This document shows positions 22,418-34,423 of a DNA stretch of 64,000 bases, piece after piece. Position numbers and translations under genes: made by a program. The notes beneath the pieces are model-generated. The model searched no databases. It was not told the DNA's origin and saw only the letters and a list, made by a program, of their open reading frames with translations. Source of the DNA: Lepus europaeus (Eukaryota > Chordata > Mammalia > Lagomorpha > Leporidae); the NCBI RefSeq assembly GCF_033115175.1, contig NC_084834.1, positions 7,599,294 to 7,663,293 on the forward strand. Direction: 5' to 3'. Position 1 is the stretch's first letter; every line of letters begins with the position of its first letter.

Positions 22418-24300
22418 GATCTGGTGTCCCATTGTGGTGATTTTAAACTCTTTAATTCCTTTAAGATATATCTTCCTAAAGAAAAAAACTATACAAATAT
22501 CCCTCAGCTGATTCGCACACACAGGGAGTTGCTAAATTAGCTGATTCAGTTGATCTGTAGATGTAGCTGTTAGGGCTCTTTTCATTCAGAGGAAAGAATG
22601 GTTGCTGTACTTATTGTTTGATACACGCTTTTCAAACCCAGTCAAAGCCTTGCCATAGGAAATTAAAGAAAAGAAGAACAATTCAGTAATAAGCACGTAT
22701 CAAGAGGGCTGGGACAAAAAGCCAAATTCTCTATGCCTGTATCTGTAACAAATTATTCCCTGCCATCAAAATATGAAAAATATGTGTGGTGGGGAAATGC
22801 AGACAGTTCCAGTAGGGGGGTCTTGAGGAGCCAATTAATAGTGATTGGAACATGCTTTCAAAGGATTTCATATGTCAAAATAAACCTTTGGTGTGTGTTG
22901 GTAATGTTTCCAGCAGAGATTTTTCAGTCTTGCGCTTTTCAGAAATCTGTGCTTAGGAAGAATGAAGAAGTCCTGGATGTTCCCAGCACTGCTCCACAAA
23001 TGACCTAGGAGGAGAGGGGGCAATGTCACAACAGCAAGAGAATTCCTGTGCAAAGATACTTTGCAAAACACAAGCGCAAGTCCTTTAGTTAGCCACAGGT
23101 TGCCTTGATTTTGTTGCAAACCACCCACCATAAAAACTGGGAGTGCAAGTAAACAAGATAGAGTTGGGAAATTTATCTCATCAAAGTGAGAGGAAATTCT
23201 GACCTATAAACTAAGTTTGTAGACCAAAGAGAAACTTAAATAAAGGTTATGTAAACCTTTTAATAATAACAATCCTTCACAGGAGTCCGCAGATAGCTTT
23301 ATAGACACGCTCAGGTTACAGCACCTTTTTTCTCTGTGTTTAGGCTAATCCTACATTCCAGCTATAGTTCTTTGAAGAAAAAGTCACCTGTTGGAATCCA
23401 GTGATTATTATAAGAACCAGCGTAAGATACACATTCAGATAATTTCCCAAGAGCTTGCTCAGTCAGCACTGTGATCTAAATGCCATCTTCAAATTGGACA
23501 GCGTCATTCTCACTGTCTCAAACATTCCCATTTTTTATGTGTCTTGCAACAAGGGCACTTAGACAGCTGGTTAAGGGCACTGTAGACCTAGGTAGTGGAC
23601 TCTAAGGTAAAACCCATTCATTTCCTACCCCCTCTGTTTTCTGCCTGCTTTAGATAAAATCGCATGTGGTTATTTAATTCAGTTAGGGTCAAGTAAGACT
23701 GTAAAAGGATAGGCAAGACAAACAATTGACTTTGGAAGTTTTCCAGATTAACCCTTCTTAGTGGTTTAGACCTTCAGCTCCTTTGATAGGTATGCCCTAT
23801 TACCTGCACTCTGTCCACTTTTTCTTAAAGGACTCACAATCCCGAGCAAGATTTCCTTGCCTGTTTTGAGTGAATTAAGTGGAAAATCTGTGCTATATGC
23901 AAATCATTTTCTTGCCCCCCCCCCTTTTTTTTTGGTCACAGAAATATTTTGGTATTACCTTCAGCCCTAAGTGAACTAGAGCAGAGAAGAGCAAGAAGGG
24001 TGCCAGGAAATGAAATCTTACAGGTTAACGTGAGAGCTCTTGAGTGGGAAAGGAGGTAGGGGCTTAAGATTCTAAGGACTTCCCCCTCTCAACAGTAAAA
24101 TCTCACTGTTACCTGCATTTTTATTTGTGAATAGGCACTCTAGATAACTACATGCCCTACTAATCACAGGGCTTCTAGCTTTTTCATAACAATGGCAGAA
24201 TGAAGGCATGGAAACCATATATTATATAAAAACTATGTATGGGTTTCAAAATGTTTTATGTGTCCAAATATACTGATCTTTTAATTAAAAATTTCCATGA
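21740..24300. other. Unique part of APELA intron 2
   Basis: Free of recognisable repeats except a poly(A) run and a C8T9-like tract near 23917. No exon recognised. Confidence 0.55.
22386..22414 (+). repeat. Poly(A) run, 29 bp
   Basis: A pure A-run in APELA intron 2 with no recognisable retroelement body on either side. Confidence 0.95.
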
Positions 24301-24779
24301 ATTTTTAAAGTACCTTTGTATACATTCATGGTACAAAATTTGTTTTTAACAATATGGAAGAATGTCAGGTCAGAAGTAAAATCCCCCACCTTACCATCTA
24401 GAAGTAATGGCTATGAAAAAGTTTTGGTAACAGTGCCTGTTAATACATTCACGTACTCCCTCTCACTCTTGCTTATCATTCAAAATGTGCATCTCACTCT
24501 CAACTTTCTGCCTCATTCCTATCCCCTTGCCATCCTGGGTTCTGGCTTCCTTGACCAAGCCTGTGCCCTGCCTCCTGTCTCTCAGAGGCTGTCCTGCTGT
24601 CTTGACTGTTCTCACTCTATTCCTCTTGGGCATATCTACTGTCCAGTTTCCTTACTTGAACTCCTCTTCCAGCTCTTAGCAAGAGATGCAGAAAATGGGG
24701 ATGGTTGAGCCACTGTGATCCCATAGTGCTCTCTAGTGACCAGTCCATGTGCTTCACAAGCAAAATGCCTCAAACAGTA

Positions 24780-24960
24780 GCTGTTTCCTCTCCTCCCAGC
24801 TATTTCCAACTGACTGCTCCCCAGTTCACGCTGGGAAAGGTCTCTAATGACTTCCTTCTGAAAACCGTGAGCATAGTTCCTGCTTGACCTCGGTTATCCC
24901 ACTGTAGGTCAAATGGTGAAATGGGTTTTCCTTGGCTTCCACAATATCATACTCCCTTGT
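24780..24960 (+). mobile_element. Probable L2 LINE reverse-transcriptase fossil
   Basis: The translated stretch FTLGKVSNDFLLKT and, after a break, FLGFHNIILPC resemble the L2/CR1-type reverse transcriptase region (AKVTNDLL... LGF.DTTLSW as remembered). It is heavily decayed. Confidence 0.35.
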
Positions 24961-25894
24961 GACCATTTCTGTCTGGAACACATCCCTAGTCCCCCTTCAG
25001 GCCCTCTACAGTGTCCTGTCTTACTTGGAATCAGCTTAGCTGTACTACCACAGGCACCTCACATTCAGTGTTGTGCGTCAGTCGCCACCGTGTGTCATTC
25101 CTGTACCACAGCTCTCTGTTGCGATATCGTATACACAATCAGGAAGGAATATCCCTCAACCTACCCAACATACTCCTGTTCCTCTTTTTCTGGGTTTTCT
25201 CCACATATTGCCATCTGACATGAATTTACCTTGTTTTATGTTTAATACCTGCCTAATTTGAGAAGAAGAGACTTTCAATTTCCTTGACAAAGGACTTTGC
25301 TAACAGCTATACACTCAGTAATTACGGTAAGCACTCAAGAAATATTTGATGACCCAATGAATGAACACCTGAAATGGAATTTTTCAATTACTCTCACTCA
25401 AATCTTTTACCTTCTGTGGTCTCAAAGCCTGGAGAATAATTTTAAAGCTACCAGGGACCAGTTGTTTGCTACTTACCAGGCACCGTGCTATGAAATACAC
25501 CTATCGCCGTCTCATTTGATGTACCTGCTCTTGTTGCTGGCTTCCCCAGCCTGTCATTTCTAGCTTGAGATACTTTTAAAACTGCCACTTGTTTGTCATC
25601 TCTATTGCCACTTCCTTAGTGCCTTATTGAGACCCCCACAATGTGACTTCAATACCTTGATTGCTTAATCCAGCCTCCATTCTGCTTCTGGAAAGTCCAC
25701 TGCTCTCTTATCATCTGATTTTTCTAAACTTTAAATCCAACCACATCACATCTTCATCAAAATTCTTAACTGTCCCCATGGCTTTGAGGATACACTCACA
25801 AAATGTGACACAGAATGCAGTCTCTAGTCCTCTCTGTGGCCTCTTTCTCTTCCCATTCACCTGCCCAGAGAGCTAAGAATTAAGTCTGTGTCCA

Positions 25895-26154
25895 GTGGCC
25901 GATGCTGTGGCACAGCGGGTTAAGCCACTGCCTGGGTGCTGACATCCCGGATCAGAGCACTTCTTTGAGTCCTGGCTGCCCATCTCTGATCTAGCTCCTC
26001 ACTAATGCACCTGGGAGAGCAGTGGAGGATGGCCCAAGTGCTTGGGAAACCAATAGAATTCCTGGCTCCTAGCTTTGGCCTGGCCTAGTTCTGGCTGTTC
26101 CACTTATTTGGGGAATGAACTTAGATAAGTCTTTTTTTTTAAAAAAAAAAAGAA
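25895..26154 (+). mobile_element. CSINE
   Basis: The CT-rich region is missing and the tail is a T-run followed by an A-run. It is inserted beside or within a MIR. Confidence 0.75.
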
Positions 26155-26162
26155 AGACTGTG

Positions 26163-26290
26163 CTCAGACCACCTGGGTTCGAGTTGTGGCCATGTCATTC
26201 ACCCTCTGGCAATCCTTGCTAAGTCACTTAGCCTAAGTTGCCCTGCACTACAGATCCATAGAATGGAATGAGTTATGGTACTTTTACCCT
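26163..26290 (+). mobile_element. MIR
   Basis: CTCAGACCACCTGGGTTCGAG and CTAAGTCACTTAGCC match MIR. Confidence 0.6.
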
Positions 26291-26322
26291 CTCATAATAC
26301 ATGGCACATATGAGTAATATTT

Positions 26323-26430
26323 ACATATATATAAACACTGATATATATATGTATCTGTATATATATATATATATATACACACACTGATATATATATATCT
26401 GTATACACACAAACACACACACACATACAG
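26323..26430 (+). repeat. Compound (TA)n/(CA)n region
   Basis: Alternating TA and CA blocks broken by TCTG words. Confidence 0.9.
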
Positions 26431-26566
26431 CCCAACTACAGTTACTCTTACTTTGAAAGCAACAATTCTTGGCCTACTGCTGTTCTTCAAGCTACACTTC
26501 TGCCTGCAGTATCATCCTCACTGTCCTTCATTCTTAGAGAAACTTTCTTGATTTTAAAGACCCCTC

Positions 26567-26877
26567 GTGGCTGGCGCCACGGCTCAATAGGCTAATCCTG
26601 CGCCTGCACACCGGGTTCTAGTCCCGGTTGCTCCTCTTCCAGTCCAGCTCTCTGCTGTGGCCCGGGAAGGCAGTGGAGGATGGCCCAGGTCCTTGGGCCC
26701 TGCACCTGCATGGGAGACCAGGAGAAGCACCTGGTTCCTGGCTTCGGATCAGTGCGGTGCGCCGGCCGTAGCAGCTATTTGGGGGGTGAACCAATTTAAA
26801 AGTCAAGACCTTTCTCTGTCTCTCTCTCACTGTCCACTCTGGCTGTCAAACAAAAAAAAAAAAAAAAACAAAAAAAA
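26567..26877 (+). mobile_element. CSINE, GC-rich-head subfamily
   Basis: 10-bp duplication AAGACCCCTC at 26557-26566 and 26878-26887. It has a long A-rich tail. Confidence 0.88.
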
Positions 26878-27074
26878 AAGACCCCTCACGTGCATTGATT
26901 TAAATTTTCTGCACCTAAATAAGCACTTTTAACTCCCCTTGCCACGAGCTGTCTGAAGCCCTCTCCTGTGAGATGCCCACTTTCTGCTCTCAGAGCGCTA
27001 ATGGCACCCTCTGTCCCAGTCCTCACTCCCTGTGTTAACTGACTCTCCTCCTCCACACCTCCCTCCGCATGCAT

Positions 27075-27200
27075 GCTAGAAATTCCCTGAAGGCAGAGGG
27101 GGTTTTATTTATCTTTGTATCTTCAGCCAAAAAAACAAACTAAAAAAAAAAGTGCCTGAACACAGCGGGCTTTCCGTAGCTGTTGCTAAAAGAAATGAAA
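27075..27200 (+). mobile_element. L2/MIR-like 3' tail fragment
   Basis: CTAGAAATTCCCTGAAGGCAGAGG and TTATTTATCTTTGTATCTTCAGCC resemble the terminal part of L2, followed by an A-run and GTGCCTGAACACAG. Confidence 0.4.
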
Positions 27201-27234
27201 AGCAACCTTCACTCGTCCTCATAGCGTGGAGGAC

Positions 27235-27560
27235 TTCCTGCCCTCACACCCCACCGACATTTCCAGCGCCCTGGCCAGCACTTGCTGCCAGACCCAACTG
27301 GGACTGCAGATCTGTGTTTCCCCTCCCAGGAATTCCTTGCCTCCTCCAGGGTTCAAATTCCACTTTCTCCAGGAGCTTCACCCAGATTCAATTAGCTTAA
27401 AATTATCTCTTTATGCTGCCAACAATCACAGCATTTTTATTAGGTTTCTAAAGCCATTTATCGCATTCTACTTTATTTTTTTAGATGTTATCAGTTTTAG
27501 GATGTGAGATCCTTGAGTCTAGACAAAATTTGACCCCTAAAGCTTAGGGGCCAGACCTTT
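27235..27560 (+). mobile_element. L2 LINE 3' end fragment
   Basis: The order of blocks is L2-like: CCTGCCCTC, GAATTCCTTGCCTCC, CAGGAGCTTCACCCAG, a T-rich middle, then GATGTGAGATCCTTGAG. No open frame. Confidence 0.5.
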
Positions 27561-28245
27561 GCTTAATGCAAATGGCCTGAGAACTGCCTTAAGTACATGG
27601 GATTCTGGTGTGAATTGTAGGATCTGCAGAACACGCTGCTTAAAACCAAATGAAATACAGAAAATTCCTGTTATCTTAGTTATTCACAGTCTAATGTCCA
27701 AAGACCATGCTTGGAAAAAATTCAAGATGTCCTTAATTTACTGATGAAATAAAACTTGTAAGTAAAGATCAGGAAACCTTGATGATAAATATATTTATAT
27801 ACACATTTATATGCTGTGTATATAAATAAAATATATAGTGATGTTTATAATAATATAAGCATGTAAGAATTTAAGTGTATCTTAATAGAAAATATGTAAG
27901 TGATGGACTAAAGCCAACTTTTAGCATTTTCTTCATCTAAGAAACTGATTTCTCATTACAGTAATGCTTTCTGGAGATATTTACTTAAAGTGTCCTCTGC
28001 CTTACTCAAGAATCTAAAATTTCTTTTTAGCATAAATCTTTAGTCCTCAGTTCATTCTCAGTCATGTTTGCTTAACATTTAACCAGAGGCCTGTTAAAAA
28101 TCAGGTAAACAATATACACATGGCAGTCATGTATTTGAAAATATATTATTCTTAGATAAGAGGAAGAGAAAATTACTGCTTTTCAGGTAAACTGACATCC
28201 ATATAATCATTCATTATGAACATTTCGCCATTGGATGTATTTTTT

Positions 28246-28555
28246 TTTTTATTTGACAGGCAGAGTTAGAGAGTGAGAGAGAGAAAGAGAAAGGTCTTCC
28301 TTCCATTGGTTCACCCCCCTAATGGTCACCATGGCTGGCGTGCTGCACCGATGGGAGGCCAGGAGCCAGGTGCTTCCTCCTGGTCTCCCATGCGGGTGCA
28401 GGGGCCCAAGCAGTTGGGCCATCCTCCACTGCCCTCCCGGGCCACAGCAGAGAGTTGGACTAGAAGAGGAGCAACCAGGACTAGAACCCAGCATCCATAT
28501 GGGATGCCGGTGCTGCAGGTGAAGAATTAACCAAGTGAGCCACGGTGCCGGCCCC
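28246..28555 (-). mobile_element. CSINE in APELA intron 2
   Basis: 18-bp duplication with one mismatch (CCATTGGATGTATTTTTT / CCATTGGGTGTATTTTTT). Confidence 0.9.
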
Positions 28556-28559
28556 CCAT

Positions 28560-29600
28560 TGGGTGTATTTTTTAAAAATAGAGTTGTATGGTATATAGCA
28601 TCACAATTCTTTCACTGCTATTCATATTAAAATATATATGAATCTGACGTTAAGATCATGCACAGTTATCACCTGAACACTAAAAATTTTGTTAGTGGAG
28701 CTACAATCCCAAGGAGAATTACCAATTTATAATTAAAGCTTTTGATAGTTACCTAGGCTATTTATAAATGTTTATAGATAACAAAATTAATAATGGAAAT
28801 CACATAGCTTTGTTCTCTTACAATGAGTAGAGAAGGAAAGTCAGCAGAAGACAGAAGTGGTCCCCAGACCGTATCCCCCACTAGGTCTCAGCTTTGCAAG
28901 GGGCTTGGTTAGCCACACCCACTGCTTAGACCTCAGTCCTTCCAAGAGACTGGCCATCTTCCACCTCTACTGGTGCTCTCTGGTCTGCCCTCTCTCCGGT
29001 CGAGATTCCAGGACCCAGTGTTTCCATCACTATGGCCAATACTGTAGCTCTCTTTGCTCTTATCTTCGTCTCGCTGCTCTGAAAGAACCCTGAGGCCTTC
29101 ACCCACACGGGGTGTTTCCACTAGAGAACACGCGGTCAGGAAGGAGCTGTGCTTGTGTTCATCACCTCCCCCATGTTCACTCCTAGCACTCCCGTTTCTG
29201 TGGTCACCCTGCTGCTCTGCCCTGTATGATAACAACTCCTAACCATGTCTACGCACCTCAAATCTCACACCTTGACCTTCTTCATTTTCAGCAGTCTTCC
29301 CTCTTAAATAACAAAAAAAAGAAGTTGTCAGTGCGGGATGTATATGGTGGCATATAGTCCCCAGCTTCCCAGTAAACACTAGACCCCAGGCTCTCTTCCT
29401 TCTACCCCCATGCTCTTCTTGGTGCAGTGGAAGGCATGACCCTCTATGCTGTAGTTCCCCTCTTCCTGCTTTCTCAATCTTAATTTGCCACAATCTTTCC
29501 TCATTCTCTTCCTTCCTTGAACCGTCATGTCAACATGGAGGTTTAAATACTGATAAGCCTGTATACTAAAACACATCACACACAAAACCTTCAATGAAAG
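28560..29600. other. Unique part of APELA intron 2
   Basis: Pyrimidine-rich in 28850-29550. It resembles decayed repeat DNA but was not assigned. Confidence 0.45.
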
Positions 29601-29607
29601 GTTTTTT

Positions 29608-29833
29608 TTTTTTTAAAGATTTATTTATTTATTTGAAAGTCAGAGTTACACACACAGAGAGAAGGAGAGGCAGAGAGAGAGAGAGAGAGGTCTTCCATCC
29701 ACTGGTTCACTCTCCAGCTGTCTGCAATGACCAATTGGGGAGTGAATCATCAGATGGAAGACCTCTCTCTCTCTGCCTCTCCTTTCTCTGTGTAACTCTG
29801 ACTTTGAAATAAATAAATCTTTGAAAAAAAAAA
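29608..29833. mobile_element. Foldback of two CSINE 3' ends
   Basis: The left half (to about 29730) is a SINE 3' end in reverse orientation; the right half is a 3' end in forward orientation. The halves meet at GACCAATTGGGGAGTG. Heads are absent from both. The arms are close to complementary over about 100 bp. Confidence 0.8.
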
Positions 29834-29900
29834 AAGACAGGGAAGGGAGGGGAGAGAGGGAGGGAGAGAAGGGAGAAGAGAGGGAGGGAGGGAAGAAGAT
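29834..29900 (+). repeat. Purine-only tract (GGGA)n
   Basis: G/A-only sequence directly after the SINE foldback, mostly GGGA and GAGA words. Confidence 0.85.
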
Positions 29901-30074
29901 GGTCTCAGGTACGGTGTGATCAGAGATTGATAGAATGAGGTAGTTGAAGTCAGGCTACCTACAAGAAGTGTACCTTATTTAATAGATTGGGGAGCTTATA
30001 CAGCTTTCTTTGGATAGTTCTGAACTGGCTTCAAGGGAAGAGGAGTAAAAATTGATTACTGACCATATCTTTTT

Positions 30075-30290
30075 TAATAGAATGCTTTTATTTAATAAAT
30101 ATAAATTTCATAGGCACAACTTTTGGATTGTAGCAGTTCTTCCCATCATACCCTCCCATCCCCAAACCGCTCCACCTCCTACTCCCTCTTCCATCCCATT
30201 CTTCATTAAGATTCTTTTTTTTTTTTCCTTTATATGTGGGAACTAAAATTTTATTTTTTTTTTTCAATTTTTTTTTTTTTTACCAAATCT
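30075..30290 (-). mobile_element. L1 3' terminal fragment plus T-rich stretch
   Basis: About 140 bp of L1 3' end in reverse orientation (TTTATTTAATAAATATAAATTT, then a pyrimidine-rich block) ends abruptly in long T-runs at 30213-30280. Confidence 0.65.
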
Positions 30291-30520
30291 TAACTATCTT
30301 GGGCTATTGAGTACAGATGCTGTGACTTGGTTTTCTGAACTGGATGCTCATAGCTTGTAAGTCAGTGTCCTTTTTATCAGAAACTGGCCATTCTTCATTT
30401 GCATAGTCAGTCTCTCAGCTCTAAATTGATTTTCTCTCGAGTTCTCACATCACCTTAGCTCAACTACTGCTTCCTGTCCAGCAACCTTCGCACATTCACT
30501 TTTTACTCTCTTTTAACCCA

Positions 30521-30757
30521 GAATGACTGGGGCTTGGCTAGGCAGGAGCCAGGAGCCTGGAACTCCATTCTAGTCTCACATGTGGGTGACAGGGGCCCAG
30601 ACACTTGGGCTGTCTTCTACTAATTTCTCAGGTACATTAGCAGGGAGCTGGACTGGAAATGGAAGCAGCCAGGACTCAAATTGGTGTTCATATGGGATAT
30701 GGGATGTCAGCATTGAAGGTGGCTGCTTAACCCACTGCACTACAACGCCAGCCCTCA
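30521..30757 (-). mobile_element. CSINE lacking its 3' end
   Basis: Starts inside the body (GGGGCTTGGCTAGGCAGG) and runs to the head (CACTACAACGCCAGCCC). The tail part is missing. Confidence 0.7.
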
Positions 30758-31549
30758 ACCTGATGTCTTCATTGTCCTCCCAAGGCTACAGGTCTGGCAA
30801 ATCAAACATTAGTTCTAAACCATTTCACCCCACAAATATTGGTATTTTTATTGTTGAGTTTTAAGAGTTCTCTATAGGTTCTGAATGCAAGGCCCTTATC
30901 AGATAATGATTTGCAATTATTTTCTATCATTCTGTGAATGTCTTTTCATATTCTTCCAACACAGGGCATTATCAACATTTTAAATCATTTTCAAACTGGT
31001 AAGCAAAAGACAATCACATTTTTATGTTCAAAATTTAAGCAGTCTGAGTTGGGAGACATGATTCCTAGAAGAGGCATAGCCATGTTTTCACGGCAAAGTT
31101 CGTTATGTGTTAGCACATCACCGTGGCTGTCAGGAAAAGGAAGTGTGAAGGACTGGAAGTGTCCAGAAATGAAGCAGGGGCTACCTTCACGTCCTCAGGA
31201 GGCCAAAGGAAGCTACCTGGGGAAACACCTCTGCAATTCCTCTCTTCTCTTAAAGGAAAATTAGGCAGTTATATTTTGCCTATAAATTTAAAATTTACTG
31301 CTAAATAACTGAACAGTCGAATAGCAACGACTGATTCCTAGGCACTATTTTAAAAAATAATCAAAATTAGTACGTTGGTTGTGATTTTTTTATTATTGTT
31401 GGTTTGCTTCTAGTCACTGTCGGCTGGTTAAAAAGAAAACTCAGAAATCAAATTCCAAAATGTTGAGGGATAATTGGGCTTGCTAGACTGGGTCACTGAG
31501 CAAATGAAGATAACTGAGAGTCCCTTCACCAGCTTAAAATCAGATTTTT

Positions 31550-31872
31550 GGGGCCGGAGCTGTGGCATAGTGGGTAAAGCTGCCGCCTACAGTGCTAGCA
31601 TCCCATATGGGCACTGGTTCTAGTCCCAGCTACTCCGGTTCCTATCCAGCTCTCTGCTATGGCCTGGGAAAGCAGGGCAAGATGGTCCACGTCCTTGGGC
31701 CCCTGCACCATGTGGGAGACCTGGAAGAAGCTCCTGGCTCCTGGCTTCAGATCAGCGCAGCTCCAGCTGTTGCAGCCATCTGAGGAGTGAACCGGCAGAT
31801 GGAAGACCTCTCTCTCTGTCTCTCCTTCTCTCTCTCTGTAACTGACTTTCAAGTAAATAAATAAATCTTTAA
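31550..31872 (+). mobile_element. CSINE in APELA intron 2
   Basis: Full-length copy about 200 bp upstream of the proposed exon 3 acceptor, with AGATTTTTG repeated at both flanks. Confidence 0.9.
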
Positions 31873-32071
31873 AAAATTAGATTTTTGAAGAAACATAGGT
31901 GCTATTATAGTGAAGGGTAAGAATATATAAAGTTGCTTTCAGCTGTGAAGAACCCTGGTACATTTTCGTAACTCAGTGACTACTCAGAAACAAAATGAAG
32001 TGTGGGTACGCTGGTCTCTGGGTGCTACTTCTATGTATGATGTGTTTGCTTCTCCTTGCCCCCGACTGTAG

Positions 32072-34030
32072 GTCTCCAGCGCGCCTCACTGGGTCTGCCT
32101 GAAGAAGCAGAGGGAAGACAAGACTCCAACCCCGGAAAAGAACCTCACTGTGACAGGGGCGTGGTTGCCTGGAAGTTCCTGAACAAGAAGTTATCATTGA
32201 AGAGCACCAGGGACGTTTTATGAGTTTCACAGGACTCTCTTCCTGGCTCCGCTATAGAGGAAAAATAACACAAATTGAAACGTGATTCTAGGCAAAGCAC
32301 AGTTATTCACCTGCGTAACAAAAATCCTCAACTTTCTCTGCACACTGTTAGCCTTACATGGATTAGAAAGAAAATACACCAGTTAATGTCTTAGAACTCT
32401 CTAATGTTAAAACTGCAAGAATTAAAAATTGCTATTTTATGCTCCTATAAAGCTCCAAAAACATTAACATTGTGTATTTCTGGGTGATGTACAAAATACT
32501 AAATTTGAAATCAGTTGCATTGACTGGCTTTGCAGAATAGGGAGAAAATAACTTGTTAATTATTTATATAGACAGACTATGAGAGAAGCTATTCATTCGT
32601 ACCAATTGTCTATGATAAGCTTTAATGTTTATGAAACTATGATTTTTATTTTTTGAGTTATTCCCACTTGACGTTATGAAAGAAAACATACAGGGGACTG
32701 GTAGTGGTTGCAATTCATTTTAAAGCAGAAACATTTATTTCTGAATAATATAATTACAAGAAGTTGACGTGTGATTTTTTGGAGTTCTGCTTCATCCCTG
32801 GATTATTTTGCATGGATAGTTCCTTAAAATGACCTGCACTGATAACATCTACAATTGGGCCAGCGAGGTCCTGGCAGGGCACCTGTGTCCCTAACAGACT
32901 GGTGCTCATCACTGGGATCACTGTGTTTTGTTGCTGTTGAGCCTGTGACAGTGAGACCTGTATATAAAAAGTCAGGAGTTCAGAATGTGACTTCCCCACA
33001 AGGAATCTTAGCTTGTCTGAATCTGAATCGTTTTGATAGCCTGATGTTTGCAAGTTACTAAACATTCTCTTAATTTATTAACTTAGTGTCACAAAATTTT
33101 CCTTATCCTAAGTTGATTCTAGATAAGAAATTTACAAATTCATACCTTGATTAGAAGTTTTACTTTGTTACCATCACAGATTAGGAGGTGTCATAAACCA
33201 TTAACCCTTATTTTTCTAAAACAAGAGATTGGAACCAATATGAATATATAAAGAATTTAGAATAGAAAATCTGCCAGCATCATGGAGTTTGTCTCCCTTT
33301 CAAAACTTTTAATAACTTTTGGGACAGAAAATGCTAATACGAGGCATTGTAATTAAATTCTCAAACAAAAGATGTTTTAGGATGTCTTACGTCATTATTT
33401 AAGTTAGATACTATTAGGAAATTCTAAAATACTTTTTAGATAAATTGTAATTAGTTTTCACAGATGCATTTGAATAGAAAAAATAAGCTTTTATAATCAA
33501 TTATATTTATGTTTGAAACATATACTCATATATATTTCACATTAAAATTGACAGCATTTTATAAAGTTTAGATACGTCTTGTTCAATATGAGCCTATACT
33601 TTTTCAAGTACAAATTCCTCCATTCACAGAAAAACAGTTAAAACCAGTGGCGGTGTGGCACAGTAGGTAAAGCTGCCACCTGCAGTGTTGGCATCTCATA
33701 TGGGCGCTGAATCTAGCTGCTCCACTTCCGATCCAGCTCTCTGCTGTGGCCTGGGAGAGCAGTGGAAGATGGCCCAAGTGCTTGGGCCCCTACACCCGTG
33801 TGGGAGACCCGGAAAAAGCTCCTGGCTTCTGGCTTCAGATTGGCAGAGCTCCAGCCATTGTGGCCAACTGGGGAGTGAACAAGCAGATAGAATAATACCT
33901 CTCTCTCTCTGCCTGTGTCTCTCTGTAACTCCACCATTCAAATAAATAAAATCTTTAAAAAACCAGAAAATTGTTTGTTTTTAGACTATTCTTCAAAAAG
34001 AATGCCCACATGAAATAAAACTCCTCTTTT
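32072..34030 (+). other. APELA: Probable APELA exon 3 (3' UTR), end uncertain
   Basis: The segment follows a strong polypyrimidine/AG acceptor at 32071. It is unusually free of repeats up to about 33640, although both flanks are SINE-dense, as expected for a retained 3' UTR. It is AT-rich with several ATTTA-like stretches (about 32560 and 32735). Candidate poly(A) signals are ATTAAA at 32421-32426, followed by a GT-rich stretch, and AATAAA at 34014-34019. If the distal signal is used, a CSINE (33646-33957) lies inside the 3' UTR. The known mouse Apela 3' UTR has been described as having an RNA-level role. Whether this one does cannot be judged here. Confidence 0.5.
33646..33957 (+). mobile_element. 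CSINE
   Basis: Full-length with a short deletion after CATATGGGCGC. AAAACCAG is repeated at both flanks. It may lie within the long form of the APELA 3' UTR. Confidence 0.87.
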
Positions 34031-34040
34031 ATTGGTATCT

Positions 34041-34361
34041 TTTAAAAAAGATTTATTTATCTGAAAGGCAGAGTGACAGAGAGAAAGGGAAAGTAAGAGA
34101 GAGAGATCATCCATCCACTGGTTCACTCCCCAAATGGCTACAACAGCTGAGGTGGGGCCAGGCTGAAGCCAGGAGCCAAGCAGTCCATCTCAGTTTCCAA
34201 CATGGGTGGCAGGAGCCCAAGCACCTGGGTCATCCTCTGCTGCTCCACCAGGTGCATTAGCAGGGAGCTGGATGGGAATTGAAATACCCAGGACTCGAAC
34301 CCAGCACTCCAACATGAGATGCCGGCATTGTAAGCAACAGCTTAACTCACAATGCCGGCCC
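34041..34361 (-). mobile_element. CSINE, old copy
   Basis: Runs from AAAAAAGATTTATTTATCTG to CTCACAATGCCGGCC. It starts about 20 bp after the AATAAA at 34014. Confidence 0.82.
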
Positions 34362-34423
34362 AATTATGATACTTAAGCAGAATATTTCAAGCTATCCTAA
34401 AAAGAATTAACAAAAGAGCTTTT

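Larger units (their letters stand above)
21719..32071 (+). other. APELA intron 2 (inferred)
   Basis: The donor GAG|GTATTT begins one base after the APELA stop codon, so exon 2 would end at 21719 and the intron proper would start at 21720. The proposed acceptor is the tract TTCTCCTTGCCCCCGACTGTAG ending at 32071 (core TGCCCCCGACTGTAG). The first part, about 21740-24300, is unique sequence apart from a 29-bp poly(A) run. L2, MIR, SINE and L1 fragments follow. A stop codon one base before a donor avoids placing the stop far upstream of an exon junction, which fits a normal transcript. Confidence is limited because no transcript is available. Confidence 0.6.

Noticed and set aside
32754-33065. 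103-codon antisense frame in the APELA 3' UTR region
   Set aside because: No family recognised and no promoter or splice evidence; probably chance.
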